Shown: positions 51,853-61,684 of the stretch, one piece after another | How positions within the stretch are numbered: position 1 is the stretch's first letter | Layout of the letters: the number at the start of each line of letters is the position of its first letter | NCBI GenBank assembly: GCA_002471275.1 | Contig: DKPQ01000017.1 | Location: 868,001-932,000 of the forward strand | Length of the DNA stretch: 64,000 bases | Direction of reading: 5' to 3' | Source: Flammeovirgaceae bacterium UBA7330 | GTDB taxonomy: Bacteria > Bacteroidota > Bacteroidia > Cytophagales > Cyclobacteriaceae | Position numbers and translations under genes: made by a program | Notes under the pieces: generated by a model | What the model saw: the letters and a program-made list of their open reading frames with translations, nothing else | Databases searched by the model: none | Told to the model about the DNA's origin: nothing

Positions 51853-52845
51853 ATGGAAGACCTTATACTAAAATATTTAAATAAACAGCTGAGCAAAGAA
51901 GAGTGGAATGATCTTCAGGCATGGATCCAGGAGGATTCATTGAATAAGACTGTATTGAATAAACTTCAGTCTTACACAATGAGCGGAGATGAAGAATCTG
52001 CACATTTAAAGGAGCTTGTTTGGTCAGAGTTAAAAAACAGAACAAACATCGCCTCAAACGAACCAAACAGTCACCGAGTCAAAAGGCCCAGAGGCGCGCT
52101 TTATCTTAAAATTGCCGCAAGTGTACTATTGATTGCTTCTGTTATCTTTTTCTCATACCAGGTTTCTTCTGAGGAAATCATAAAAACGCCGGTTGCCAGC
52201 GTAAAACAAATTGAGAACGAGGTTCCTCCCGGTATCAAGGTGACAACCAAGTTGCCGGATGGGTCTATTGTAATCCTCAACTCCGGATCGAAATTGAGTT
52301 ATCCGGACAAATTCAATGGTCAGACCAGAGAGGTCAGACTTTCCGGAGAAGCATTTTTTGAAGTGGTACACAATCCTGAAAAACCTTTTATTGTGAAGTT
52401 TAAGGAGGATGAAGTCAGGGTTTTGGGTACGTCTTTCAATGTGCGTACCTATCAGGATGAAAGGCGCTCATGTGTCTCCGTCGCTACCGGAAAAGTGTCT
52501 TTTACAAGTGCTACAGGTGAACAAGCCATGCTCACGCCCTATCAGATGGCTACCTATTCAGAGGATGATAAAAAGTTGATCATAGAAAAGGTTGATGACT
52601 TGCAGGCTTTTGGATGGAAAGACAAGATCATCTATTTCAACAACAAGCCATTTCCCGAAATTATTACCGAGTTAGAAAGGTGGTTTGGAGTAGAAATTAA
52701 AGCAAATGGCGATTTTGAAAAAATAGGGACCTTTTCCGGTCAGTTTAAGGAATCAACGATCAACCAGGTACTGAAGGGATTGTCATTTGTGTATCAATTC
52801 AAGTATGAAATAGAGGGCAATCAGGTGACACTGAAACCGAATTGA
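51853..52845 (+). CDS. FecR-family anti-sigma factor of the SusC/SusD locus
   Basis: The 330-residue protein shows the FecR layout: cytoplasmic N-terminal part (1-75), transmembrane helix (about 82-103), FecR domain (about 125-225, TKLPDGSIVILNSGSKLSYPDKFNGQTREVRLSGEAFFEVVHNPEKPF) and C-terminal DUF4974 domain (about 250-328, IIYFNNKPFPEIITELERWFGVEIKANGDFEKI). It is coupled to the sigma factor 135 bp upstream and the SusC gene 173 bp downstream. It should sense the STN domain of this SusC. Confidence 0.93.
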   Translation: MEDLILKYLNKQLSKEEWNDLQAWIQEDSLNKTVLNKLQSYTMSGDEESAHLKELVWSELKNRTNIASNEPNSHRVKRPRGALYLKIAASVLLIASVIFFSYQVSSEEIIKTPVASVKQIENEVPPGIKVTTKLPDGSIVILNSGSKLSYPDKFNGQTREVRLSGEAFFEVVHNPEKPFIVKFKEDEVRVLGTSFNVRTYQDERRSCVSVATGKVSFTSATGEQAMLTPYQMATYSEDDKKLIIEKVDDLQAFGWKDKIIYFNNKPFPEIITELERWFGVEIKANGDFEKIGTFSGQFKESTINQVLKGLSFVYQFKYEIEGNQVTLKPN

Positions 52846-53018
52846 ATAAACTACTTTTTATGATAACAATTAGTTGATAATGACATGATTTAGTAAAGAA
52901 TAAATTAGAATATAATTGGAAATGATTTAATAAACCCACATCCCTGTTCATCCGCTAAAATGTAACCAGGTCCGTGGGCTATAAGTCTTTGATAAACTAT
53001 TACCAAAAACCGATTTTT

Positions 53019-56000
53019 ATGGAGTCAAAACTACGAAAATTACTACTCAAAATGTCAAAATTGTGCATTTATGGCATTATTCTTCAGCTCTCGGTATACA
53101 CACTTGCATTTGCTGTGGATACCAGGGCTCAAAAAAGAAGCGTTAATGAAATTCAGGTAACTCTAGACCTGAAGAAACCTGCACGGCTGGATAAAGTGCT
53201 AAGCAGGATTGAAAAGTCTACCGACTTTCAATTCTCTTACATTGATCAGGAATTGCTGACAAATTCTTCAAGTACTATTGACCTGGAATCTGGGGATTTT
53301 GTTTTAGGAGAATTGTTAAAGACCATCTCGGAGCAATCTGGATTATCCTTTCGCCGGGTGAATAATAACATTTTCATCAAAGCCAGAGAGGGAGGTTCCG
53401 ATGCGGTGGTGGAAATTATTAAAACAGCTCTTCAAAGGGAAATTCAGGGAAAGATTGTAAATGAAGAAACAGGCGAAGCTTTGATAGGTGCTTCTGTAAC
53501 CGTAAAAGGGACGACACAGGGTACCATTACTGATATTGATGGAAATTGGAGACTGACCATCGATGAAGGAGCAACGACGCTGGTGGTTTCTTTTGTAGGT
53601 TTTCAAACCCAGGAGATAGCCGTTGGTAACCAGACCTCATTTTCAATTTCGCTAACAGAAGACCTGTCGGAATTAAATGAAGTCGTGGTAGTGGCCTACG
53701 GACTTCAAAAGAAGTCTGATGTAACGGGATCTATAGCATCGGTGAAGGAGGAAGATTTTAACAAAGGTGTTGTAATGAATCCTGGTGAGCTGCTACAGGG
53801 AAAAGTAGCCGGAGTCAATGTAACATCATCCAGTGGAGAACCGGGAGCTGCTCAGAACATTATCATCAGAGGTGTGGGTAGTTTAAGGTCAGGTACCACT
53901 CCTCTATATGTAGTAGATGGTTTTGTGCTGGACAATTCTTCTACGGGAGTGGCAAGTAATCCTCTAAACTTCATCAATCCGGCGGATATTGCCAATATCC
54001 AAGTATTGAAAGATGCATCTGCCAGTGCTCTGTACGGGTCAAGGGCAGCTAATGGGGTAATTGTGATCACCACCAAGAAAGGTCAAACAGGTAAAACAGA
54101 AGTTAACCTGGATTTATCAACTGCCTGGTCTTCTATGGCTAATACGATCGATGTCTTTTCTCCGAGTGAGTTCCGTACACAGGTACCTGCTGCTGGAGGT
54201 ACCATCGGAGATTTTGGCGGAAATACTGACTGGCAGGATGAATTGTCACAAACAGGTCGTTCAAACAATATCAACTTGTCTCTTAGTGGAGCAGCAAGTG
54301 AAAGCTTCTCTTATTTCGCATCCATAGGTGTGCAGGATCAGGAGGGGATATTGAAGAACAGTAATTTGCAACGTTACTCAGCAAGGTTGAATTTAAACCA
54401 GGAGGCTTTAGATGGCAGGCTGAAGATAGCCTATAATTTTACTGGAGCCCAAACAAAAAATCTAAGACCGGACATGGGATCAATTGTGGTGGATATGCTA
54501 CAGCTCAACCCCACCATTCCCGCACTGACCAACGGCCAGCCCACCCCTTTGGAGGACATGCTTAATCCATTGGTTCGCTATGATATCTATAAAGATGAAG
54601 CTGTGAATAATCGAATTTTGGCTAACGTAACTCCTTCCATAGAACTCATTAAGGGTCTTACGTATAAGCTGAATCTTGGAGTAGATTATTCAACAACGAC
54701 AAGGGACATCCAGACTGAACCCTACGCCTTACTTGAGGGGTCAGAACTGGGATCGTTGACCTCCATTGCCAAGCGAAATGAAAATAGCCTGGTGGAAAAC
54801 ACGCTGACCTATGTGCTGGAATCAGGATCTCACTCGGCTACTATTTTAGGAGGTCATTCCTACCAAAGGACTTTTGAGCATCAAAAGTCATTTTCATTGA
54901 CTGGGTTTGCTGACAATGATGTAGAACCTATTTATCAAGATCAGATCAGCACTCAAGAACAGCCTACTACCTTGAATTCATTTGCTGTTGAAAATGAGCT
55001 TCAATCTTTCTTTGGAAGGTTGGACTACAGCTTTGAAAGTAAGTATTTACTTACAGCAACCATGCGTGCAGATGGTTCATCCAAGTTTGGAAAGAACAAC
55101 AAATACGGATACTTTCCTTCATTTGCTGCTGGTTGGAATATTACCCAGGAATCATTCTTTTCCGGTGGTTTGATTGACAATCTGAAGCTTAGAGCCAGCT
55201 GGGGTCAGACAGGTAACCAGGAGATTCCATCTAAAATCACTAAAGAAAGCTACACTGAAAGTAAGTCGAATAATGACACTTACCCACTGGATCCAAATGC
55301 AACAACGCTTGATGATTATCCTTACGGAATTATTTTCACCCGACTGGCTAATCCTGATCTGCAATGGGAGGTTTCCACACAAACAGATATCGGGCTTGAC
55401 TTTACTTTGTTTGATTTCCGGTTAAGTGGTACTGTTGATTATTTTAATAAGGTATCGGAAAACATCCTGTTAGAAGTTGTACCGGCCGATCCTATACAAC
55501 CTACTTCTACATACTGGACAAATATTCCTGATATGCAAATCAAGAATTCAGGTATTGAATTGAATCTCGATTATAGGAGCAATCCAAGAAATGAATTGAA
55601 ATTCAACATTGGTGGTAACATTTCATTTATTAACAATGAGGTGATCAACTCACCATTCCAGGTATTGACCAGTGGTGCAGCTCAGGGTGCAGGTCAGACT
55701 GGTGCTACCATCAATGGATATATCAATGGTGAGCCTATTGGTGCCTTTTATATGAAAATCTTTGAAGGCATCGGTACGGATGGTTTGAATATATTCGAGG
55801 ATGTCGTACCAGATGGGCAGAATCTTGAAAATGATCGTACGGTTGTAGGAACTGCGCTACCCAATGTTTTGTATGGATTTTACCTGAATACGGGGTACAA
55901 AGGTTTTGATTTAAGCTTGAATTTCAATGGTGTTGCAGGTAATAAGATCTACAATCATACCGCAATGTCTATCTTCAATAAGGGAAATCTGGCCTCTTCA

Positions 56001-56336
56001 TTCAATACCACGGATTTTGCCGTGCAATATCCAGAAGAGATCATATCCAACTCAAATGAGGTGTCTACCCGATATCTCGAAGATGGTGATTTTCTTAGGT
56101 TAAACAATGCTACTCTTTCATACTCATTGACTCCCTCGGATTTGGGACTCAATGGTGTTAACCTGATCAGGGTTTCCCTTACAGGCCAGAATCTGTTTAT
56201 GATCACAAATTATTCAGGGTACGATCCTGAGGTGAATACAGGTAGTGCAATAAGTGGTGTTCAGACCTTTGGTATTGACAGGTTTACCTACCCAAGAGCA
56301 AGAACAGTTTTGCTGGGCCTAAATGTATCATTTTAA
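53019..56336 (+). CDS. SusC/RagA-family TonB-linked outer-membrane protein with STN domain
   Basis: From ATG 53019 (a GTG at 52974 is weaker) the product has 1105 residues: signal peptide (to about 37), STN domain (about 55-120, VTLDLKKPARLDKVLSRIEKSTDFQFSYIDQELL), carboxypeptidase-regulatory-like domain (about 142-218, IQGKIVNEETGEALIGASVTVKGTTQGTITDIDGNW), plug (about 235-350, the SusC signature NEVVVVAYGLQKKSDVTGSI and GVVMNPGELLQGKVAGVNV, ALYGSRAANGVIVITTKKG) and a barrel. It pairs with the SusD gene to import an oligosaccharide, peptide or other polymer product. STN plus the FecIR genes suggests transenvelope control. Confidence 0.96.
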   Translation: MESKLRKLLLKMSKLCIYGIILQLSVYTLAFAVDTRAQKRSVNEIQVTLDLKKPARLDKVLSRIEKSTDFQFSYIDQELLTNSSSTIDLESGDFVLGELLKTISEQSGLSFRRVNNNIFIKAREGGSDAVVEIIKTALQREIQGKIVNEETGEALIGASVTVKGTTQGTITDIDGNWRLTIDEGATTLVVSFVGFQTQEIAVGNQTSFSISLTEDLSELNEVVVVAYGLQKKSDVTGSIASVKEEDFNKGVVMNPGELLQGKVAGVNVTSSSGEPGAAQNIIIRGVGSLRSGTTPLYVVDGFVLDNSSTGVASNPLNFINPADIANIQVLKDASASALYGSRAANGVIVITTKKGQTGKTEVNLDLSTAWSSMANTIDVFSPSEFRTQVPAAGGTIGDFGGNTDWQDELSQTGRSNNINLSLSGAASESFSYFASIGVQDQEGILKNSNLQRYSARLNLNQEALDGRLKIAYNFTGAQTKNLRPDMGSIVVDMLQLNPTIPALTNGQPTPLEDMLNPLVRYDIYKDEAVNNRILANVTPSIELIKGLTYKLNLGVDYSTTTRDIQTEPYALLEGSELGSLTSIAKRNENSLVENTLTYVLESGSHSATILGGHSYQRTFEHQKSFSLTGFADNDVEPIYQDQISTQEQPTTLNSFAVENELQSFFGRLDYSFESKYLLTATMRADGSSKFGKNNKYGYFPSFAAGWNITQESFFSGGLIDNLKLRASWGQTGNQEIPSKITKESYTESKSNNDTYPLDPNATTLDDYPYGIIFTRLANPDLQWEVSTQTDIGLDFTLFDFRLSGTVDYFNKVSENILLEVVPADPIQPTSTYWTNIPDMQIKNSGIELNLDYRSNPRNELKFNIGGNISFINNEVINSPFQVLTSGAAQGAGQTGATINGYINGEPIGAFYMKIFEGIGTDGLNIFEDVVPDGQNLENDRTVVGTALPNVLYGFYLNTGYKGFDLSLNFNGVAGNKIYNHTAMSIFNKGNLASSFNTTDFAVQYPEEIISNSNEVSTRYLEDGDFLRLNNATLSYSLTPSDLGLNGVNLIRVSLTGQNLFMITNYSGYDPEVNTGSAISGVQTFGIDRFTYPRARTVLLGLNVSF

Positions 56337-56399
56337 ATACCAGAAGACTGAATGGCATTTTATATCATAAATATTCTGCCAAACCAACTTCATTGTACA

Positions 56400-58160
56400 A
56401 TGAGAAAATTTAAGAAAATGAAAAATCAAATTTTTAATAAAATACTTGTAAGCATCTTTTTCCTGTCTGTAATAGGTTGTACAGACCTTGAAGAAAATGT
56501 GCTTGACGAATCATTGACCGGTCTTGGGAATGCCGATGCGATCAGTGGAGCGATTGCTCCGGCCTATGGGCAAATTTCCTGGACGTGGAGACACACAAAT
56601 TACTATGGACTTCAGCTTTTAGCAGCTGATGAAGCCATACTGCCTTATCGGGGAGGTACAGACTGGTTTGACGGAGGTAAATTCATGGCCGTCCACCAGC
56701 ATGAGATCACTTCAGGTAATGACCTGGTAACCGATTCCTGGAATGAACTGACCAAGAATATCTCCAGGGCAGTAGCTGCTATTGAGGCATTGAGACCGTT
56801 GTCAGAATCGGGTAATTCCGAAGCAACGGGTGCATTATATGAAATGATTGCACTCAGGGCCTATCTTAATATGCTGTCTTTAGATGGTTGGGGGATTGCC
56901 TTCCAGCGAGAAAGTTCCAATGAAATCTCTGTGATATTGAGGGGACAAGATGCCATTGATTATATCCAAAATGATTTATTATCTGTAGTTGACGTCATCA
57001 ATACGGATAAAGGTCCTGGTAGACTAACTCAGGGAGCTGTTTGGGGATTTTTGGCCAGGCTACACCTGAATGCTGCTGTTTATCGTGATCCTTATGGCAC
57101 TCCTTCGTTTACTCAAGCTGATATGGATAAAGTCATTGAATACACAAACAACATCATCAATTCAGGCGACTATTCTTTGTCACCAGAATACTTTGAGTTG
57201 TTTAACGATGAAAACAACAGCAATCCGGAGCTGATTTTTGCACTTGATCAAAGAGGGGTCCTAAACAGGGAGCATAGCAGATGGGCTTATTGGTCTATTG
57301 CAGGTTCTATGTTTCCAAGACCTGAACACCCCAGTGCGGACGGAACTGACGGTCCAGCCATCACGTCTGACTTCTATCAGACATGGGTAGCTGCTTATGG
57401 ATCGGATGATCCAGCAGATGTAGATGCAAGGTTTTATCAACAAAACACCATTGTTCCTCCGGCGTTACAGGATTTGACCGGTCTAAACCCTGATAATGAT
57501 GAGGACCATTATTATTGTGTAGTACCTACCCAATTTGAAATGGATAGGGGTATTCTCAGAGGTATTCAATGGGGACCAAGAAAAGGAGACGATGGTCAGT
57601 TTTTAACTTGTGGTGACGGTACTGTAAGGATTTATCCAGTGGCTCAGACCAAAGGAAATAACCCTACAGGATATGTCAACCATACCGAAGTGGTAGATTT
57701 CACCAACGATGGACGATTGCATAACACAGGTTACCGATGCAGTAAGTATCAGTTTAGTCGTACTTCACCTAATGGCAATAACTTTAGCAGTGTAGATCTG
57801 GTCATGATGAGGTTGGCAGAGATCTACCTGATGCGTGCAGAGGCTAAGCTGAGAAACGGAGATGATGCAGGAGCTCTAGCTGATGTAAATACGGTAAGGA
57901 CCTCCAGAAATGCCAGACCAGCACAAACACCTGCTGCCCTGACTGAGATGGACCTGGATATCCTGTATCGTGAGCGAGGTTTTGAACTATACTGGGAAGG
58001 CTTTAGGAGAACCGACCAAATCCGCTTCGGAACATATGAAGACACCTGGGTAGAAAAAACCAATACGGATGTGAATAAACGACTTTTCCCTATTCCACAA
58101 AGAGCCATCGACGGGGCATCTAATGTACCGGGATTCCTTGTGCAGAACAAAGGCTATTAA
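56400..58160 (+). CDS. SusD/RagB-family nutrient-binding lipoprotein
   Basis: The start at ATG 56400 gives 586 residues (another ATG at 56418); a longer frame from 56352 would add a poor leader. The lipobox is VIGC. SusD features are the N-terminal helix pair (LEENVLDESLTGL), TPR-like helices (YEMIALRAYLNMLSLDGWGIAFQRES) and the C-terminal MMRLAEIYLMRAEAKLRNGDDAGALADVNTVRTSR followed by LYRERGFELYWEGFRRTDQIRFGTYE and IPQRAIDGASNVPG. It caps the SusC barrel and binds ligand. No glycoside hydrolase or peptidase gene follows, so the substrate is unknown. It ends 24 bp before a strong terminator. Confidence 0.95.
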   Translation: MRKFKKMKNQIFNKILVSIFFLSVIGCTDLEENVLDESLTGLGNADAISGAIAPAYGQISWTWRHTNYYGLQLLAADEAILPYRGGTDWFDGGKFMAVHQHEITSGNDLVTDSWNELTKNISRAVAAIEALRPLSESGNSEATGALYEMIALRAYLNMLSLDGWGIAFQRESSNEISVILRGQDAIDYIQNDLLSVVDVINTDKGPGRLTQGAVWGFLARLHLNAAVYRDPYGTPSFTQADMDKVIEYTNNIINSGDYSLSPEYFELFNDENNSNPELIFALDQRGVLNREHSRWAYWSIAGSMFPRPEHPSADGTDGPAITSDFYQTWVAAYGSDDPADVDARFYQQNTIVPPALQDLTGLNPDNDEDHYYCVVPTQFEMDRGILRGIQWGPRKGDDGQFLTCGDGTVRIYPVAQTKGNNPTGYVNHTEVVDFTNDGRLHNTGYRCSKYQFSRTSPNGNNFSSVDLVMMRLAEIYLMRAEAKLRNGDDAGALADVNTVRTSRNARPAQTPAALTEMDLDILYRERGFELYWEGFRRTDQIRFGTYEDTWVEKTNTDVNKRLFPIPQRAIDGASNVPGFLVQNKGY

Positions 58161-58184
58161 ATTATTATTTGTGTAAAGAAAGGG

Positions 58185-58215
58185 GCCGGGTGCAATTCAG
58201 TATCCGGCTTTTTTT
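58185..58215 (+). terminator. Rho-independent terminator after the SusD gene
   Basis: GCCGG (58185-58189) pairs with CCGGC (58204-58208), extended by G-T and T-A pairs, with a 12-base loop and then seven T residues. It closes the sigma/FecR/SusC/SusD unit. Confidence 0.85.
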
Positions 58216-58285
58216 ATTCATTTCGATAGCCACACTGACACTGTAATTTCGCTGTCATCAGTGCGGGTTCTATCAAATTCTCTAT

Positions 58286-58299
58286 GTAACAATTGTTAC
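58286..58299. promoter_or_regulatory. 14-bp perfect palindrome upstream of the DUF302 gene
   Basis: GTAACAATTGTTAC is a perfect palindrome about 60 bp before the ATG at 58360, a plausible operator for a dimeric repressor. A related half site (GTACAATTGAAC) lies 20 bp further downstream. Confidence 0.4.
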
Positions 58300-58359
58300 C
58301 TTATTCGGCTGGGAGATTACGTACAATTGAACAGAAGGATTTAAATAAATAGTATACGC

Positions 58360-58746
58360 ATGAAATATTACCATTCAAAACAAATAAGCGGTATTGGCTT
58401 TGAACAAGCCATAGAAAAAGTAACAGATGCATTAAAGACTGAGGGGTTTGGCGTACTTACCCAAATAGATATTAAGGAGACCCTCAAAAAGAAGCTGGAC
58501 AAAGACTTTCGCCCATACACAATCCTGGGAGCCTGTAATCCACCATATGCTTTCAAAGCGCTTAGCGCAGAAGATAAGATAGGTACGATGTTGCCTTGCA
58601 ATGTGATCGTACAGCAAACGGACAATGGAATTGAAGTGGCAGCCATCAATCCTGAAGCTTCCATGCAGGCAGTTGACAACAAAGACCTACAATCAATTGC
58701 AACGGAAATAAAGGATAAGTTGGTACGGGTTGTGGATAGTCTTTAG
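58360..58746 (+). CDS. DUF302-family protein
   Basis: The 128-residue protein matches the DUF302 pattern: FEQAIEKVTDALKTEGFGVLTQIDIKETLKKKLDKDFRPYTILGACNPPYAFKALSAEDKIGTMLPCNVIVQQ and IEVAAINPEASMQ, including the conserved Cys residues (GACNPP, LPCNV). The fold is small alpha/beta and proposed to bind ligands or metals; the role is unknown. A palindrome upstream suggests its own control. It is followed by the GCL/CBS gene at 116 bp. Confidence 0.9.
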   Translation: MKYYHSKQISGIGFEQAIEKVTDALKTEGFGVLTQIDIKETLKKKLDKDFRPYTILGACNPPYAFKALSAEDKIGTMLPCNVIVQQTDNGIEVAAINPEASMQAVDNKDLQSIATEIKDKLVRVVDSL

Positions 58747-58861
58747 ACAATCCCTGACTCTTATTTTGAAGATCATTCTTACCTAAAGAGATGATTAAGA
58801 TCAGTCCCACTGGAGGGATATCTAATAGTATAGATAATTTTTTTTTGGGTATCTTCATCCT

Positions 58862-60781
58862 ATGGGCAGTCTGAATGTCTTTGAAATCACTTCCCGCAAG
58901 CAACTAAATGAATTCACACGACGGTTGCTCAAGGACATTCATGCATTGGAACGAATGATTGAAGAGGACTGGTTCAATCACACTCCAATCCATATAGGGG
59001 CCGAACAGGAATTTTGTATTATTGACAGTCATTTCAAGCCAGCTCCCAAATCTATGGAGCTTCTTAAAATACTTGAAAACAACGATTTTACCACTGAGCT
59101 GGCACTGTTCAATATTGAGAACAATCTACCACCCCTGGTGTTTGAGGGAGACTGCCTTGCGCAAATGGAGCGCAATCTGAATGATAGGATGAAAACGCTT
59201 CGGTCTGCCGGGGAGCATTTTAACGTGGATTTTGTGCTGGCAGGTATATTACCCACAATCCGGAAGTCTGATCTGGAGCTCCAAAACCTGACACCTATTG
59301 AACGGTATCTTGCACTCTCTCGTGCGATCAGCAAGGTGCGAGGCAAGACCTATGAAATGAAGATCACAGGCCTGGATGAACTCAATATCAAAATTGAGTC
59401 GGCTATGCTGGAATCCTGCAACACCTCATTTCAGGTACACTACCAGGTGAGTCCGGAAGATTTTGTAACCAAATACAACCTGGCTCAGGTACTGGCAGGA
59501 CCTGTTCTTGCTGCAAGTTGTAATTCACCAATCCTTTTTGGTAAGAGGCTATGGAGTGAAACACGGATTGCCTTGTTTCAGCAGTCCATTGATACCCGGG
59601 TGACGGGAGAGCACATTCGGGACAGATGCCCCAGAGTTATGTTTGGTAATGACTGGCTCAAGGATTCAATCGTAGAAATGTATAAAGAAGATATCGCACG
59701 CTTTCGTGTGATGATGATGACTACGTTTGAAGATGATGTAATAGAATTGCTCGACCAGGGAAAGACACCACCTTTAACGGCCTTGAGTATCCACAACTCC
59801 ACGGTTTATCGTTGGAACAGGGCATGCTATGGCATTAGTCCTAATGGTAAGCCACATTTAAGGATAGAAAACAGAATACTACCGTCAGGACCCACTGTCA
59901 TTGATCAGATGGCCAATGCAGCATTTTGGTTTGGATTGATGTCAGCATTTGATCAGAAATATCCTGATATCACCGAACACCTTGAGTTTGATCATGCAAA
60001 AGACAATTTCTTCTCTGCTGCGAGAGATGGATTAAACACGGACTTTACCTGGATAGGAGGAAAAAAAATTGCTGTCAGAAAGCTAATCACCAAAGAACTG
60101 CTTCCAATTGCGGAACAGGGACTCAGAGCATATCAGATTGATGAAAAAGACATCGATAAATACCTGAACATTATTGAAGAACGTGTGGCGTCAGGTCAGA
60201 CGGGTACCCAATGGATGATCAATTCACACGCACGCATGATCAAAAACACAACCCGTGAAGAAATAGCTGTTGCCCTTACCTCATGTATGCTGACAAATCA
60301 AAAGAAGGGCACGCCGGTTCACCAGTGGGAGCTTGCTACACTGGATTGTATTGAGGGCTGGTTTCCTCATACCATGCTGGTAGAAGAATTTATGACAACA
60401 GACCTCTTTACCGCTCAACAGAATGATATACCCGAGTTGGTAGCTGATATCATGAACTGGAATAATGTAAAGCACATCCCCATAGAGGATGACAAGGGAC
60501 TGCTCAAAGGAATGGTTGATTACAGTATTCTTTTGAAATATTACAGCAAGAAAATGAATATAAACCCGGGAATAAACGTGGTGATCAAAGACATAATGAC
60601 AATAAATCCAATCACCATAGCTCCTGAGGCAACAGTGGATGAAGCATTAAATGTAATGAAGGCTGAAGGTGTGGACTGCTTACCGGTAGTAAAGAACAAA
60701 AAATTGGTTGGAATTATTTCTGAAGGCGATTTCCTTAAGATCACCTCCAGTCTCATGAAAGTGTTAGCCTCCAAAGAGTAA
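58862..60781 (+). CDS. Glutamate-cysteine-ligase-like protein with C-terminal CBS pair
   Basis: The 639-residue protein begins with a GCS2-like glutamate-cysteine ligase domain (about 15-470, with HTPIHIGAEQEFCIID, LALFNIENNLPPLVFEGDCL, CPRVMFGND and HLRIENRILPSGPTVIDQMANAAFWFG). The Glu-rich motifs (GAEQEF and NIENNLPP, for example) fit the ATP/Mg2+ and glutamate sites. The last 130 residues are two CBS domains (about 505-560 and 575-635, VVIKDIMTINPITIAPEATVDEALNVMKAEGVDCLPVV), which sense adenine nucleotides. So ligation activity may be gated by energy state. The hydrolase gene follows 3 bp after the stop, so the two are co-transcribed; a substrate other than Cys is possible. Confidence 0.85.
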   Translation: MGSLNVFEITSRKQLNEFTRRLLKDIHALERMIEEDWFNHTPIHIGAEQEFCIIDSHFKPAPKSMELLKILENNDFTTELALFNIENNLPPLVFEGDCLAQMERNLNDRMKTLRSAGEHFNVDFVLAGILPTIRKSDLELQNLTPIERYLALSRAISKVRGKTYEMKITGLDELNIKIESAMLESCNTSFQVHYQVSPEDFVTKYNLAQVLAGPVLAASCNSPILFGKRLWSETRIALFQQSIDTRVTGEHIRDRCPRVMFGNDWLKDSIVEMYKEDIARFRVMMMTTFEDDVIELLDQGKTPPLTALSIHNSTVYRWNRACYGISPNGKPHLRIENRILPSGPTVIDQMANAAFWFGLMSAFDQKYPDITEHLEFDHAKDNFFSAARDGLNTDFTWIGGKKIAVRKLITKELLPIAEQGLRAYQIDEKDIDKYLNIIEERVASGQTGTQWMINSHARMIKNTTREEIAVALTSCMLTNQKKGTPVHQWELATLDCIEGWFPHTMLVEEFMTTDLFTAQQNDIPELVADIMNWNNVKHIPIEDDKGLLKGMVDYSILLKYYSKKMNINPGINVVIKDIMTINPITIAPEATVDEALNVMKAEGVDCLPVVKNKKLVGIISEGDFLKITSSLMKVLASKE

Positions 60782-60784
60782 ACA

Positions 60785-61684
60785 ATGGAACGTATCTTAG
60801 GTAAACTGATAGGAAAACAACCCGGACCGCTTATCATTTGTCTGGCAGCCGTGCATGGTAATGAACCACTGGGTTTACATGCCTTCCAAAACGTATACAG
60901 CGCCCTGGTCAAAAACAAAATACCATTTAAGGGAAAGCTGATTGGTATAGCTGGTAATATAAAGGCCGTTCAATCGGGACGCAGATACCTCGACTATGAC
61001 TTAAACCGATGCTGGACAGAAGACTTTGTGCAAAATGTGATCGGGGGGAGGGAGAATGGACAGGCAGAAGACGAAGAGCTCAGGTCAATTCATCGGATAA
61101 TATCAGAGGAAGCCAATGGCCATCATAACCTGAAAGTGATGGTTGACCTGCATGGCACTTCGGCCGAGAAGGGAAACTTCATTGTTGTACCAGAAGAGCT
61201 CAATGAGCACCCCATAATCACCTCACTCAGAATCCCAATCGTAGTAGATCTTCATAAATATCTAAACGGAACTTTACTTTCCTATTATTCGGATAGGGGA
61301 TATGTAGCATTTGCATTTGAGGGTGGGCTGATTGGTACATCGGAAGCGTATAGGTTGCATACTTCTGGATTATGGGAAATCTTAGAGACGGCAGGATGTG
61401 TAACAGGTCATGACCATCATCAGCAGGATCACTATTCCAGCCATCTGGCTGAGATGTCGGCCAATCTACCAGCAAAAGTAAAAGTACTATACCGGCACCT
61501 GGTAAAACCCGAAGATGGTTTCAGAATGTACCCTGGTTTTCATAATTTTCAACCAGTTCATAAAAATCAGGAACTCGCCATAGACGCCCAGGGAGTGATC
61601 AAATCCCCTCATGACGGGCTGATCTTTATGCCCCTCTACCAATCAGAAGGTGACGATGGTTTCTTTATTGTTGAAGAGGTATGA
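60785..61684 (+). CDS. Succinylglutamate desuccinylase/aspartoacylase-family zinc hydrolase
   Basis: The 299-residue protein has the AstE/AspA zinc motifs: AAVHGNEPLG (His24, Glu27 ligands), YDLNRCW, MVDLHGTSAE (third ligand His near 121) and a catalytic Glu in AFAFEGGLIGTSEAY. Family members cleave N-acyl amino acids or related amides. It starts 3 bp after the GCL/CBS gene, so the operon couples a ligase-like and a deacylase-like enzyme, perhaps acting on the same N-acylated or gamma-glutamyl compound (inference). The frame ends normally at TGA 61684, before the tandem repeat. Confidence 0.88.
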   Translation: MERILGKLIGKQPGPLIICLAAVHGNEPLGLHAFQNVYSALVKNKIPFKGKLIGIAGNIKAVQSGRRYLDYDLNRCWTEDFVQNVIGGRENGQAEDEELRSIHRIISEEANGHHNLKVMVDLHGTSAEKGNFIVVPEELNEHPIITSLRIPIVVDLHKYLNGTLLSYYSDRGYVAFAFEGGLIGTSEAYRLHTSGLWEILETAGCVTGHDHHQQDHYSSHLAEMSANLPAKVKVLYRHLVKPEDGFRMYPGFHNFQPVHKNQELAIDAQGVIKSPHDGLIFMPLYQSEGDDGFFIVEEV

